Origin: Cannabis sativa
Lineage: Eukaryota > Streptophyta > Magnoliopsida > Rosales > Cannabaceae
Assembly: GCF_029168945.1 (NCBI RefSeq)
Contig: NC_083601.1
Span: 72,281,595-72,345,594, forward strand
Length of the DNA: 64,000 nucleotides
Reading direction: 5' to 3'
This document shows positions 12,948 to 25,729 of the stretch, piece by piece. How positions within the stretch are numbered: position 1 is the stretch's first letter; each line of letters opens with the position of its first letter. A program made the position numbers and the translations under genes. Under the pieces are notes generated by a model. It was given only the letters and a program-made list of their open reading frames with translations. It was not told where the DNA came from and did not search any database.

Positions 12948-15900
12948 GTGGGAATTGTTCACTCTGAAGAGCAAATAGTTCATAACTCCATAAATCCTAC
13001 TACTTCAAGCTTAGTTGAGAAGATAAGAGAAAGTGATTCCACTTCCTCAAGTTATACTTCACAACAAAATGAACTAGCAAGAACAACAATTAACAAACGA
13101 ATAAGCAGTAATGCTTTAGTCTTCGAATCATGTGTGTTAGAGAATGATAAATCCATTTGGATTCTTGATTCTGGGTCTACAAACCATGTAAGTTGTTCAT
13201 TGCAATTGCTTGAGAATTGGAATTATTTGAAATCCGGAGAGTTGAATCTTAAAGTCGGTAATGGCGAAATGGTTTCGGTTAGAGCTAGAGGAAAAGCCAA
13301 ACTCAAGTTTCAAAACAGAATTTTGGAATTAGACAATGTCTTATACATTCCAAATTTCAGTAGAAACTTGGTTTCTGTTTCATGCTTACAATTGCAACAA
13401 TACAAATTAGATTTTTCGGATTCTGGTTCTACCATTTCTCGAAATGACATTCAGATTTGTGTTGCATCCATGGAACAGGGGCTTTATGTTCTTAGACCAG
13501 AAACACCATTTGCCCTACATAACGAACTTTTTAAAGTAGCTAAACCTAGAAACCACAAAAAGCAAAAGATCGTTGATGATAATGAAATATATCTATGGCA
13601 TTTACATTTAGGTCATATAGGCTTTGATAGACTCAATAGGCTCACCAAAGACGGTCCATTGAAAAATGTCGTTTTAGGTGAACTGCCAGTATGCGAGTCC
13701 TGCCTAGAAGATAAAAATGACTAAACGTTCTTTCTCTACAAAGGGAGAGCGTGCCAAAATCCCTCTAGGGTTAGTGCATTCCGATGTCTGCGGACCTTTG
13801 AATGTCAAAGCCCGAGGTAATTATGAGTATTTTGTCACTTTCATTGACGATTACTCTAGATATGGACATATTTACCTTATGCATAAGAAATCTGAAACAT
13901 TTGCAAAGTTTCAAGAATTTCATGCTTTGGCCCAAAACCAATTAGGTAAATCATTAAAGATCTTGCGAGCGATAGGGGTGGAGAATATATGGATATGCGG
14001 TTCAAAGATCATTTAATTGAACTTGGAATTGAATCCCAATTAATCGCCCCTAGCACTCCACAGCAAAATGGAGTTGCAGAAAGACGGAATCGCACGCTTT
14101 TGGAAATGGTTAGGTCTATGCTTAGTTTTTCAACTCTACCTACGTCCTTCTGGGGATATGCAATTCAGATGGCAACCGACATTTTAAATGTTGTTCCATC
14201 TAAATCAATCCCTAAGACACCTTTAGAACTTTGGAATGGTCGTACACCTAGTTTACGCCATTACAGAATCTGGGGATGCCCTGCTCATGTCTTAAGAAAG
14301 AAAGACGGCAAACTTGAGTCACGAACTGAAGTTTGCATGTTTGTCGGTAATTCTAAAGAGAGTAGGGGTGGACTATTTTATAGTCGCAAGGATGATAAAG
14401 TGTTTGTTTCTACAAATGCCACTTTCCTTGAAGATGACTATATTAAGAATTTCAAATCACAAAGTAAAGTAGTGTTGGAGGAAATGCTTTCAGATATAAG
14501 TCCTTCCAATGTTCCGTTCTCTTCCACACGTGAAGAGGACAATCCCACTCCCTCAGTTGAACAAACTGAGAAATCTGCTACTAAAGTTTCTGTTCAGAAG
14601 ACAACCGTACCTCGTCGTAGTGGGAGGGTTTCAACAAAACCTGCTCGTTATGGCTTGGATGGTGAAATCAATATGGTCGTAGGTGACGGTATTGATGACG
14701 ATCCATTAACCTATAAACAGGCAATGGCTAGTCCGCAACGGAAACGATGGTCGACTGGCATGGATTCAGAAATGGATTCCATGAAAAAGAACAAAGTCTG
14801 GGAATATGTAGACGCACCTGACGACTATCATCCGATAGGATGCAAGTGGGTTTACAAGAAGAAAAGAGGAGCTGGAGGCGAAGTCAAAACTTTTAAAGCT
14901 AGACTTGTAGCCAAGGGTTATACCCAAAGAGAAGGCGTGGACTATGAGGAAACTTTTAGTCCTGTTGCCATGCTCAAATCCATCCGAATTCTTCTCTCCA
15001 TGTAGGCTTCTTTGCTTTCGATTATGAAATCGGCAAATGGATGTCAAGACTGCCTTCCTTAATGGGGTACTTGAAGAAACCATCTATATGGAGCAACCAG
15101 AAGGTTATGTTCTTCCTGGGCAGGAAAAGAAAGTTTGCAAGTTAAACAGGTCTATCTATGGACTTAAGCAAGCTTCTCGCTCATGGAACAAAAGGTTTGA
15201 TGAAATCATCAAGACCTACGGCTTTCTTCAGAATAAAGATGAACCTTGTGTTTACCAACTCAAGGAAGACCAAATAGTAGTATTCCTGGTCCTTTATGTT
15301 GATGACATTTTGATCATTGGAAACAATGTCAAGAAAATAACTCACATTAAGGAATGGCTCAACACTCAATTCGATATGAAAGATTTGGGTGAAGCAGCCT
15401 ATGTTCTTGGTATTCAGATTATCAGAAACTGGAAGAACAGATCTCTTGCTCTCTCTCAAACAACCTACATAGACAAAGTCTTAGAGAGATTCTCCATGAG
15501 CAACACCAATGGGGCAAACATGCCTTCTAGATATGGTATTCGTCTATCTAAGGAACAGTCACCGACTGATCCTCAAGAGATAGAGGACATGGCGAGAATT
15601 TCCTATGCCTCTGCAGTTGGAAGTCTAATGTATGCAATGTTAAGCACTAGACCTGACATCTGTTATGTTGTTGGAATCGTGAGCAGGTATCAGTCTAATC
15701 CAGGACAAGAACATTGGAATGCAGTTAAGTATATTCTGAAATACTTAAAGAGTACAAGGAATCTTGTGTTAGTCTACAAGGGTGGTGCTTTAAATCCCAT
15801 AGGCTACACTGATTCAGATTTCCAGGCAAGTCTTGAAGACAGGAAATCTACATCTGGGATGGTGTTTACTCTTGGGGGTGGAGCAGTGGTTTGGAGAAGT

Positions 15901-16272
15901 GCTAAACAAACCGCGATATTGGACTCAACTATGGAAGCTGAATACATTGCAGCAGCCGAAGCTGCTAAAGAACTAGTCTGGCTAAGAAAGTTCTTCACCA
16001 GCATAGGAGTTGTTCCTGGAATGGAAAAGCCTCTGGTACTACTCTATGATAAAAATGGAGCAATTGCAACCAGCAAAGAACCTCGAAGCCACAAGAGAAG
16101 CAAACACATTGAAAGGAAGTATCACATTATCATAGAATACGTGGCAAGAGGAGATGTACTAGTTGAGAAAGTTGACACAGAGGACAACCTAGCTGATCCA
16201 TTCACCAAAGTCTTGGCCGTGACAGCCTTTGAAAAGCACCGTCAGAATTTAGGATTAATTGATATGTACTAA
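12948..16272 (+). pseudogene. Element B pol: protease, integrase, RT and RNase H with three frame breaks
   Basis: 12948–13724 encodes the protease box DSGSTNHV and the pre-integrase HxxxH/CxxC zinc region. A 1-bp gain near 13713 shifts into 13717–14016 (integrase core, HSDVCGP). A 1-bp loss near 13970 destroys the TDRGGEY box and shifts into 13989–15005 (NGVAERRN integrase glutamate box, integrase C-terminus, RT start). A break at 15003 precedes 15037–16272, an intact 411-codon RT–RNase H frame with YVDD at 15295–15306. Order and motifs are diagnostic of Copia. The first about 60 residues (12948–13110) do not match A's gag. Few lesions suggest a younger copy than A. Confidence 0.9.
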
Positions 16273-16301
16273 TTAGTTTTATATTAGTGCAAGTGGGAGT
16301 T

Positions 16302-18193
16302 TGTTAGGTTTTATGCCCTAAATAAAACTCTATTTCAATGTAATCTATTTTATTCAACATCAATAAAGAAACAGAAGTATTTTTCATTCATTTGTGTATG
16401 TTTTGGTTCACTTTATCAATTGCTTGTCTATTTGATTTATAAATTCATCTTAAACCCTTTTCACATACTTGATCATGTTTATTGTGCTGTCATCACATTG
16501 GAAAGTAAACATGACTATGTGAATAAAGTTTCCTAGATTTATCAGACACAGGGTTTTACTGATATGATAATCTACAACAAGAGTTTACTTGTATTTGGAG
16601 AAATACTATGTTCTTTCCAGAACATTGGTTAAAGTAAACCTCAGGTTGGATGCATGGAGTATGCATCGGAAGGGACCGATATTGAACTTTGACTTAAATT
16701 TAATTAAACTTACCGTAGAATCTATTCAAGTCAATATCACCAAGTTGATCCTAGATCAAATGATCTTAATCCTGTTATGATTAGGCTCAATCTTGAAAGG
16801 CTATTCGTGTTCTTTGATTTGTTAGTTAAGCCTACTTTTAGGTCAGGGTGATACGTACATTTTGGGAACACGGTAGTGCAATTGAGTGGGAGCGCTAGCA
16901 TAAACATCGAATCTATAGCTTCTACCTGGCGAATAGTAAGCAAAGGATGATCTCCTTCGAGCTTGACCAAACGAAAATAAATGGTGGAAATCTCATTTCA
17001 CATAAGCTGAAATATCATTTATACGGGGTCAAGTGTTTTAAGGATAAAATACATTGTAGGGTGTTACGGTAATCTAATCCCTTTACTGTGTAGATCATTC
17101 ATATAGAGGATCATTGATCAAATTAGGATTATAACAATGGATAACTAATGATGTGTCTATATGGTGGAACATATAGAGCATTCTATATACTGAGAGTGCA
17201 ATTCTAAGTTCTATGCGTGGATTCAACGAAGAATTAATAAGTTAGTGAATTTTAGTGCTAAATTCTTGATCTACTTATTGGATGCTCGATTATATAGACC
17301 CATGGTCCCCCCACTAGTTGAGATAATATTGTTTGTAAGACTCATGTAATTGGTTTTGATTAATCAATTATAATTCACAAGTTAGACTATGTCTATTTGT
17401 GAAATTTTCACTAAGTAAGGGGCGAAATTGTAAAGAAAGAGTTAATAGGGGCATATTTGTTAATTATGATACTTTGTATGGTTCAATTAATAAATATGAT
17501 AAATGACAATATTATTTAAAAATTATTTATTGTTATTAAATAGTTAGAATTGGCATTTAAATGATTGAATTAGGAAATTGGCATTTTTGAGAAAATCAGA
17601 TACAAAAGGTGTTAAAATTGCAAAATTGCAAAAAGCAAGGCCCAATCCACTAAGCCATGGCCGGCCACCTTTCTAGGCTTTTTAAGTTGATATTTTCATT
17701 ATTTTAATGCCATATAATTCAAATCTAACCCTAGTGGAATGCTATAAATAGATAGTGAAGGCTTCAGGAAAATTACACTTTCTGAATCAGAAAAACCTGA
17801 GCCTCCTCTCTCTCTTCTCTAGCCGCCACTCTCTCTCTCTCTTCTTCCTTAGAATTTCGAAATTACCTTAGTGATTAGAGTAGTGCCCACACACATCAAT
17901 CAATACCTCAATCATAGTGAGGAAGATCGTGAAGAAAGATCATCAGCAAAGGAGATTCAGCATCACGGATTCAGAGAAAGAGATCCAGGTTCAGATCTTG
18001 ATAATACTCTGCTACAGAAAGGATTCAAGGGTTAGAGATCTGAACGGAAGGAGTCATTTAATTCCGCTGCACCCAATGTAAGGTTTCTTAAACTTTATAT
18101 GTGTTTAATTTATCGTTTTAGAAAGTTCTTATTTAGGATGTTAATAAACATACTTGTGAGTAGATCTAAGATCCTGGTAAAATAATTCCAACA
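16302..18193 (+). repeat. Element B 3' LTR
   Basis: Begins TGTTAGG directly after the polypurine tract and ends CCAACA, followed by the AATTT target duplication. It contains the same TATA-like and CT-rich promoter region as the 5' copy. Confidence 0.93.
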
Positions 18194-18809
18194 AATTTTT
18201 GAAAAAATAGGTTTCAACTAACCTAAATATCATTTCAAAAATAATTGCTAACCACCTTTTAAATTTTTAAAGTTATTTTATAAATTAAATATAAAATAAA
18301 AAAAAATATTTTTTAGATTTTATAATTTAATTTAAATAAAAAATAACAAAATTTAAAAGTTAGCAAAATACCTTACTTCTATTTAAAATAACATGATTAT
18401 AGTAATCTTATTTTATATTTAAATAAGGTCAAATAATTTTAAATAAAATTAATTTAAAAAATATTTAATATAAAATAATCAAATTTAAAAATAATATAAA
18501 ATAATCAACTTTAAAAATAAGATATAAAATCAAGCAAAAAGATAGATTTTTACTTGTTTTCAAATTCAAATTACACTAATATCTAAAATTAAATTTAAAA
18601 ATTCAAATTAATTTATTTCTGATATTAGATTTGAAAATTGAAAAGTAAAAATCAAAATACAAAACTACACAAAAAATCAGAAGTCTATTCCATGAAATAG
18701 CATGAAAAATCGAAGAAAAACGAAAAACATGCGAGTTGTACGAACAGTATACTTTGCATACTGTCCGCGCGCGTCTTTGGGTGACACAGCCGAGCAAGCT
18801 CGGTGCTGG

Positions 18810-20709
18810 TGTTGGGTTTTATGCCCTAAATAAAACTCATTTCAATATAATCAGATTTACTTATTAATATAGATCAGAAATAACATTTAATGTTGCATGG
18901 TTCACATGATTTATTTCATGATTATATGTATATAATGTATGAATTCATCTGAAACCCTTTTCACATACTTGATCTTGTTTATTGTGCCGTCAACACATTG
19001 GAAAGTAAACATGACTATGTGAATAAAGTTTCCTAGATTTATCAGACATAGGGTTTTACTGATATGATAATCTACAACAGAGTTTAGTTGCATTTGGAGA
19101 AGTGCTATGTTCTTTCCAGAACATTGGTTAAAGTAAAGCTCAGGTTGGATGCATGGAGTATGCATCGGAAGGGACCGATATTGAACTTTGACTTAGATTT
19201 AATTAAAACTTACCGTAAAATCTATTCAAGTCAATATCGCCAAGTTGATCCTAGATCAAATGTTCTTAATCCTGTTATGATTAGGCTCAATCTTGAAAGG
19301 CTATTCGTGTTCTTTGATTTATTAGTTAAGCCTACTTTTAGGTCAGGGTGATACGTACATTTTGGGAACACGGTAGTGCAATTGAGTGGGAGCGCTATCA
19401 TAAACATGGAATCTATAGCTTCTATCTGGCGAATAGTAAGCAAAGGATGATCTCCTTCGAGCTTGACCAAACGAACATAAATGGTGGAGTACTCATTTCA
19501 CATAAGCTGAAATATCATTTATACGGGGTCAAGTGTTTTAAGGAATAAATACATTGTAGGGTGTAACGGTAATTTAATCCCTTTACAGTGTAGATCATTC
19601 ATATAGAGGATCATTGATCACATTAGGATTATAACAATGGATAACTAATGATGTGTCTATATGGTGGAACATATAGAGCATTCTATATACTGAGAGTGCA
19701 ATTCTAAGTTCTATGCGTGGATTCAACGAAGAATTAATAAGTTAGTGAATTTTAGTAATAAATTCTTGATCTACTTATTGGAAGCTCGGTTATATAGACC
19801 CATGGTCCCCCCACTAGTTGAGATAATATTGCTTGTAAGACTCATGTAATTGGTTTTGATTAATCAATTATAATTCTCAAATTAGACTATGTCTATTTGT
19901 GAAATTTTCACTAAGTAAGGGCGAAATTGTAGAGAAAGAGTTTATAGGGGCATATTTGTTAATTATGATACTTTGTATGGTTCAATTAATAAATATGATA
20001 AATGACAATATTATTTAATAATTATTTATAGTTATTAAATAGTTAGAATTGGCATTTAAATGGTTGAATTAGAAAATTGGCGTTTTTGAGAAAATCAGAT
20101 GCAGAAAAGGTAAAACTGCAAAATTGCAAAAAGTGAGGCCCAAATCCACTTGTATAGGGCCAGCCACTTTTGTAGGAAATTTAAACTGATATTTTCATTA
20201 TTTTAATGCCAAATAATTCAAACCTAACCCTAGTGGAATGCTATAAATAGATAGTGAAGGCTTCAGGAAATTTACACTTAAATTTCTACACTTCTGATTC
20301 AGAAAAAAACTGAGCCTTCTTCTCTCTCCCTATCTTTGGCTGAACCCACTCTCTCTTTCTTCCCTCTCAAATTTCGAAATCCTTAGTGATTAGAGTAGTG
20401 CCCGCACACATCAAGTGATACCTCAATCATAGTGAGGAAGATCGTGAAGAAAGATCATCAGCAAAGGAGTTTCAGCATCAAAGATTCAGAGAAAGAGATC
20501 CAGGTTCAGATATTGATAATGCTCTGCTACAGAAAGGAATCAAGGGCTAGATATCTGAACGGAAGGAGTCATTATATTCCGCTGCACCCAATGTAAGGTT
20601 TCTTTAACTTTATATGTGTTTATTTCATCGTTTTAGAAAGTTCATATTTAGGATGTTAATAAACATACTTGTGAGTAGATCTAAGATCCTGGTAAAATAA
20701 ATTCCAACA
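18810..20709 (+). mobile_element. Solo LTR C, nested in element A
   Basis: A single 1900-bp LTR of the A/B family (TGTTGGG...CCAACA) with a perfect GCTGG duplication at 18805–18809 and 20710–20714. It has no internal region. This is the expected product of recombination between the two LTRs of one inserted element. The leader sequence of A resumes on both sides. Confidence 0.93.
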
Positions 20710-21107
20710 GCTGGAAGGGTCCATCATAGTTTTCGCGCGTGAAATGGGGTTTCAGACACCCCATGCGCGTGTTGCTTCGGACAAAACTTATCCTAACACG
20801 CGTCTGGCCGAGGAAATAGGCCATCCGCGCTCGCGAGTGTTAAGTGATCACCCTATCTTTTTTCAAATCTTCAAAAAATCATAACTAATTCAAATTAAAT
20901 CAAAATTGAGTTCTCTAAAAAAGTAAATTGCTTAATTTTTTCCAAACTATCCAATAAAAATAATTCTAGAAACATATATTCAATTATTTTTCACGAAAAT
21001 TCACAAACTTCAATCAATCATCATACAACACACAAAACAACATGATACCATCCAAATAATCAAACAAATCATTTTAACTCCAAATTTCTTGCAAGAAAAT
21101 CAATTAC

Positions 21108-21123
21108 CATGGCTCTGAGGCCA
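21108..21123 (-). other. Element A primer-binding site
   Basis: On the minus strand this reads tggcctcagagccat, just inside the right LTR of A. It is the same variant as in B and D. Confidence 0.65.
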
Positions 21124-21125
21124 GA

Positions 21126-23019
21126 TGTTGAAAATTATTTACCAAGATCTTAGATCTACTCACAAGTATGTTGATTAACACCCTAAATATGAACTTCTAA
21201 AACGATTATAAATTAAACACATATAAAGTATGAGAAACCTTACATTGGGTGCAGCGGAATAATATGTCTCCTTCCGTTCAGATCTCTAACCCTTGTATCC
21301 TTTCTGTCGCAGAGTATTATCAAGATCTGAACCTAGATCTCTTTCTCTCCTTTCTTTAGTGTTGAATCTCCTTCTTGTTGAATATCTTTCTTCATGATCT
21401 TCCTCACTGTGATTGAGGTATCACTTGCTGTGTGTGGGCACTACTCTATCACTAAGAGGTTCGAAATTATTCAAGGTAGAAGAAGAGGGTGAAGGTGGCG
21501 GCTAGGTTTAGAGAGAGAAGGCTCAGGTTTTTCTCTGAAGGAAACAAGATGTGAAAGTGTTATATTTCCTGAAGCCTTCACTATCTATTTATAGCATACC
21601 ACATAGGGTTAGGTTTGAATTATTTGGCATTAAAATAAAGAAAATATCAGATGATAAACCCTATTAAAGTGGCCGGCCTTGGCATATTTGATTTGGGCCT
21701 GACTTTTTGCAATTTTGCTGTTTTATCATTTCCGCATCTCATTTTCTCAAAAACGCTAATTTTCAAATTCAACCATTTAAATGCCAATTCTAACTATTTA
21801 ATAACTATAAATAATATTGTCATTTATCATATTTATTAATTGAACCATACAAAGTATCTTAATTAACAAATATGCCCTAAAAACTCTTTCTTTACAATTT
21901 CGCCCTTACTTAGTGCAAAATTCACAAATAGACATAGTCTAATTTGAGAATATAATTGATTAATCAAAACCAATTAAATGAGTCTTACAAGTAATATTGT
22001 CTCAACTAGTGGGGGAACCATGGGTCTATATAATCGAGCTTCCAATAAGCAGATCAAGAATTTATAACCTAAATTCACTGACTTATTAATTCTTCGTTGA
22101 ATCCACGCATAGAACTTAGAATTGCACTCTCAGTATATAGAACGCTCTATATGTTCCACCATAGAGACACATCATTAGTAATCCATTGTTATAATCCTAA
22201 TTTGATCAATGATCCTCTATATGAATGATCTACACTGCAAATGGATTAGATTACCGTAACACCCTACAATGTATTTTATCCTTAAAACACTTAACCCCGT
22301 ATAAATGATATTTCAGCTATGTGAAATGAGTACTCCACCATTTATTTTCGTTTGGTCAAGCTCGAAGGAAATCATCATTTACTTTCTATTCGCCAGATAG
22401 AAGCTATAGATTCCATATTTATGTTAGCGCTCCCACTCAATTGCGCTACCGTGTTCCCAAAATGTACGTATCACCCTAACCCAAAAGTAGGCTTAACTAA
22501 AAAATCAAAGAACACGAATAACACTCTTGAGATTGAGCCTAATCATATCAGGATTAAGATCATTTGATCTAGGATCAACTAGGCGATATTGACTTGAATA
22601 GATATTACGGTAAGTTTAATGAATCTATGTCAAAGTTCAATATCGGTGCCTTCCGATGCATACTCCATGCACCCAACCTAAGCTTTACTTTAACCAATGC
22701 TCTGGAAAGAACATAGCATTATACCAAATGCAAGTAAACTCTGTTGTAGATTATCATATCAGTAAAACCCTGTGTCTGATAAATCTAGGAATCTTTATTC
22801 ACATAGTCATGTTTATTTTCCAATGTGTTGACAACACAATAAATAGGATCAAGTATGTGAAAAGGGTTTCAGATGAATTTATAAATCAAATAGACAAGAA
22901 ATTGATAAGATGAACCATAACATACACAAATGAATGAAAAATACTTCTGTTTCTTTATTGATGTTAAATAAAATGGATTACATTGAAATGAAGTTTTATT
23001 TAGGGCATAAAACCCAACA
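21126..23019 (-). repeat. Element A 5' LTR (right end, 1894 bp)
   Basis: Matches 823–2728. Plus-strand ends are TGTTGAAAATT and CCCAACA, followed by the TTTTT duplication and then the start of the interrupted host gene. Confidence 0.93.
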
Positions 23020-23137
23020 TTTTTTTCAACCCCATCTTAGTTTCGACTTTGGATGAAATAGTTGGAGGTTTCTTAGATTTTTTAGTGTTTTTCTTGGCCG
23101 GAGATGGGGACTTCGAACCACTTCTAGTGGTTGCCAT

Positions 23138-23703
23138 TTATATAAGAAAAAAATACAATAGGGGAGGATGAACTTACAGTTAAAATCGAGAGAAAAGAGG
23201 AAAGTGGAATACAATGTATGTTGAGGAAAACGTGGGTTAGGGCTTGGAGTGGGTGATCGTGGGAAGAAGAGGTTGAAGACGATAGGAAATAGAAGCAGAG
23301 AAAAAAAAATCCAAAAAAAAAGGAAAAAGGCAGTTATGAAAGAGGTGGCGTGTACCTTGGTGTAAAGCATGACATATGCATGCTAAAAGGTAAAAATGTA
23401 CTTATGAAACTTTTAAAAACTAAAATTGAAAAATTTAAAAGGTAAAAATGTTTAAAAAACCGAGTAATGCCAGAAAAGTAAAAAAGTGTTGAAAAGGGGC
23501 ATCAGGTGTAAAAATCTCTTAAATTTTCTATGTTATTTTCCTCTAAAAAATCTATATTAGTCTTCCTTAAAAATAAAAAAAAAATTAATGTTAGTTATCA
23601 TAATATTTTTTTAATATTAAAATTACAAATTCATTCTTAATTATTTAAAGTTTATTTTGTTTTTAATCTCCATTTGATTTCAATCATTGGTTATACTAAA
23701 TAG
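23138..23703. other. Upstream region of the interrupted gene, no feature seen
   Basis: AT-rich sequence that would have been the 5' flank and promoter of the minus-strand gene starting at 23137. I see no clear TATA box, gene or repeat. Confidence 0.5.
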
Positions 23704-23711
23704 AGTAATTT

Positions 23712-25210
23712 GCGGCAAAAATACTTAAGTTTTACTCCGAGTAGCAGATAAATACTTAAGTCGTATTTTTGGCGGTAAAAATACCTTCTGTTAGAGTTCT
23801 GGAACTTCCGTAGGTACCTGACCGTTAAAGACAAGTAAGTATCCACTTGTCATCTTTTCATTGGTCCAAATGTATTGATTTTTATTTTTTAATAAAAAAA
23901 TTATTTAAATATTTAAAATTAATATAAAAAAATGAAAAATATACTATAAAATTTTAAACATATATATTTAAATATTTTTTTTAAAAAAATAAAGATGAAA
24001 ATTAAGGTTCTCTTAAAACCTAGATTACTAATCATTCAATAAAATAAAATAAAACCTAAATTACTGTATATCGTCTCCTTCTTCTACCATTATCAGTTTA
24101 TCACCCCTTCTTTCTTTTTCAATATGCAGCAGAAAATAAAAAACAATAACTCATAGAAATCACATTAATAAATAATAACCAGAAACAAAAACTCACAAAC
24201 TAAATTCTAACATTACTCAAATCCATTTCCTGCAATTCATGTGCATAATACAACACAAATGAGAAATTGGACTGTCAAATAAATCCAAAAAATTAGTTCA
24301 TATTGGAGTTCCGACTGTTGGTACACTGTCGGCTCATATTGTTTGCTGAAGTTTCGAAATACCCTCGAAGGAGTTTCAGGTGCTCTCTTCGTAGCACCAG
24401 ATCTGATTTAGGGGATGAGTTTAAGTGCGAGATAAAGCTACGAAAGATAAGAAATATATTTTAGATATTAAAGCAATTAGATCTGACAGAAACAATAAGA
24501 AAACTCATTCAAAATATTTTTCAAAAATGCATAACCAAATCTGAAGCACCTAGATTCTGGCCACCTCCTCCCTCTCCTCTTTTGCCAGCACATAACATCA
24601 TCGAGCCCTCGCGAGCCCTCGTTAGCCCAACCTTAGAAGTCCTCACCGCCGCACTCTAGGATGATTAAAATGAGATGTATTTTTCCTCTACCCTTTTGTT
24701 ATTCGAGTTGATAGGGATGAGATCGAGATCTAGGTTCGCGGAGAGACAATGAGAAGCACAGTTCTTGGAGGTCGGCAAATGTGGTGAGCTTCGTCTCCGA
24801 TGTTCGTAGAGGTCCGACAATGGAGTTTGGGCAGATTCTGGGTTTTCAGTTTGGTGAAGATGGAGATGTATTTTTGTTTTATTAAAAAAGTTTTAATTAA
24901 TTTCACTATATTAGTTTAATTATTTTTATATTTTCACTATTATATTTCTTTCAAAAAAAAATATTTAATTTTTTTATTTAGTTTTCTTTAATTTTTATAT
25001 ATTTAAATGGCTTTTTAATATTTTTTAAAATATTTAAATAATTTTTTATTAAAAAATTAAAATTAAATTATTTAGACCAATGAGAAGATGACAAGTGGGC
25101 ACTTACCTGGCACTTAACGGTCAGGTATCTACGGAAGTTCCAGAACTCTAACAGAAGGTATTTTTACCGCCAAAAATATGACTTAGGTATTTACCTTACA
25201 CTTAACGGCC
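23712..25210. mobile_element. TIR element, Mutator-like, non-autonomous, right end truncated
   Basis: About 150 bp at 23745–23890 is inverted at 25075–25200. Both arms share ggcggtaaaaatacc and gttctggaacttccgta. The left arm extends further out to gcggcaaaaatacttaag near 23712, but the right arm is cut after 'aggtatttacc', so one terminus is missing and no target duplication can be called. The long TIRs suggest Mutator-type. The inside (24290–24870) is GC-richer than the flanks and could be a captured gene fragment, but no reading frame supports a product. Confidence 0.65.
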
Positions 25211-25410
25211 ATGCACAAAATATGTTTTGTAAATTTACTATATATTTTTTTTTGAAAATGATAGAGAAAAAATGTTAAGATAAGAATATATTTACAAGCT
25301 ATACTGATTTAAAAGAGTATATGTGTAATAGAAAAAAAAAATTACAAAAATAAAATACAAAATATTATCATTTGCATGTAATTTATTTGTATTGTGAAGT
25401 AATATATATT

Positions 25411-25553
25411 CTAAAGGGTACATGTGTAATTTAATATGAAAAAGTTCAAAAACATTGATACTTTTATATAAGTTATATATTCTAAAAGGGTATATGTGTA
25501 ATTCAATATGAAAAAGTCCAAAAACATTGACACTTTTATACAAGTTATAGATA
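25411..25553. repeat. Two-copy tandem repeat, about 71-bp unit
   Basis: Units at about 25411–25482 and 25483–25553 share 'gtgtaattyaatatgaaaaag' and 'aaaacattgayactttta'. A weaker partial copy may precede at about 25300. Confidence 0.75.
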
Positions 25554-25729
25554 CTACAATTGCCAATTTTATTTTATTTTTAAATTTTTTTTCTCAAATA
25601 AAGCCATACCTTGTATATAGGGACTGCCCCCTGTTTGTGCATTAACAAAACAAAACCAAGGACTCTAGAGTACTATATTCTCCCACTTAGCTTTGAGAGC
25701 CTCCTAAGGAGACAGTTAATATGAACTAA

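Larger units (their letters stand above)
8164..18193 (+). mobile_element. Element B: full-length Ty1/Copia retrotransposon nested in A
   Basis: LTRs at 8164–10054 and 16302–18193 (1891 and 1892 bp) flank a 6.2-kb internal region in plus orientation, opposite to A. Target duplication AATTT lies at 8159–8163 and 18194–18198, and sequence of A continues across it, so B inserted into A's leader. The PBS is at 10057–10070 and the polypurine tract (aagtgggagt) at 16291–16300. Pol is nearly complete but frameshifted, and gag is largely missing. The 5' LTR ends CCAAAA instead of CCAACA. Confidence 0.95.
823..23019 (-). mobile_element. Element A: Ty1/Copia LTR retrotransposon hosting two nested insertions
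   Basis: A full element on the minus strand. LTRs at 823–2728 and 21126–23019 both start TGTTG and end CCCAACA on the plus strand. The target duplication is TTTTT at 818–822 and 23020–23024. Next to the left LTR is the polypurine tract (reverse complement of aactcccactt, 2729–2739). Next to the right LTR is a primer-binding site. Protease, integrase, reverse transcriptase and RNase H occur in Copia order (integrase before RT). Element B (8164–18193) and solo LTR C (18810–20709) were inserted into its leader later, because both have their own target duplications made of A sequence. Without them A is about 10.3 kb. It is defective through stops and frameshifts in pol. Confidence 0.95.
522..23137 (-). 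pseudogene. Lysine-rich hypothetical protein gene, exon 1 split by a 22-kb retrotransposon
   Basis: Removing the element at 823–23019 and one copy of its TTTTT duplication rejoins a minus-strand exon 1 from the ATG at 23137–23135 down to 23020, then 822 to about 695. The exon is 241 bp, open throughout, and encodes about 80 residues rich in K, S and P (starting MATTRSGSKSPSPAKK). A plausible GT donor follows at 694–693. A second exon fits at 580–522 in compatible phase, encodes an acidic DSDFEDE stretch, and ends at a GT donor at 521–520. Any further exons lie left of the window. The composition suggests a nuclear or nucleic-acid-binding protein, or the N-terminus of a transposon-encoded protein, but no domain is recognisable. 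The exon 1 reading frame is seen directly; the splice sites and exon 2 are inference. With the insertion the gene is very probably dead in this haplotype. Confidence 0.6.
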
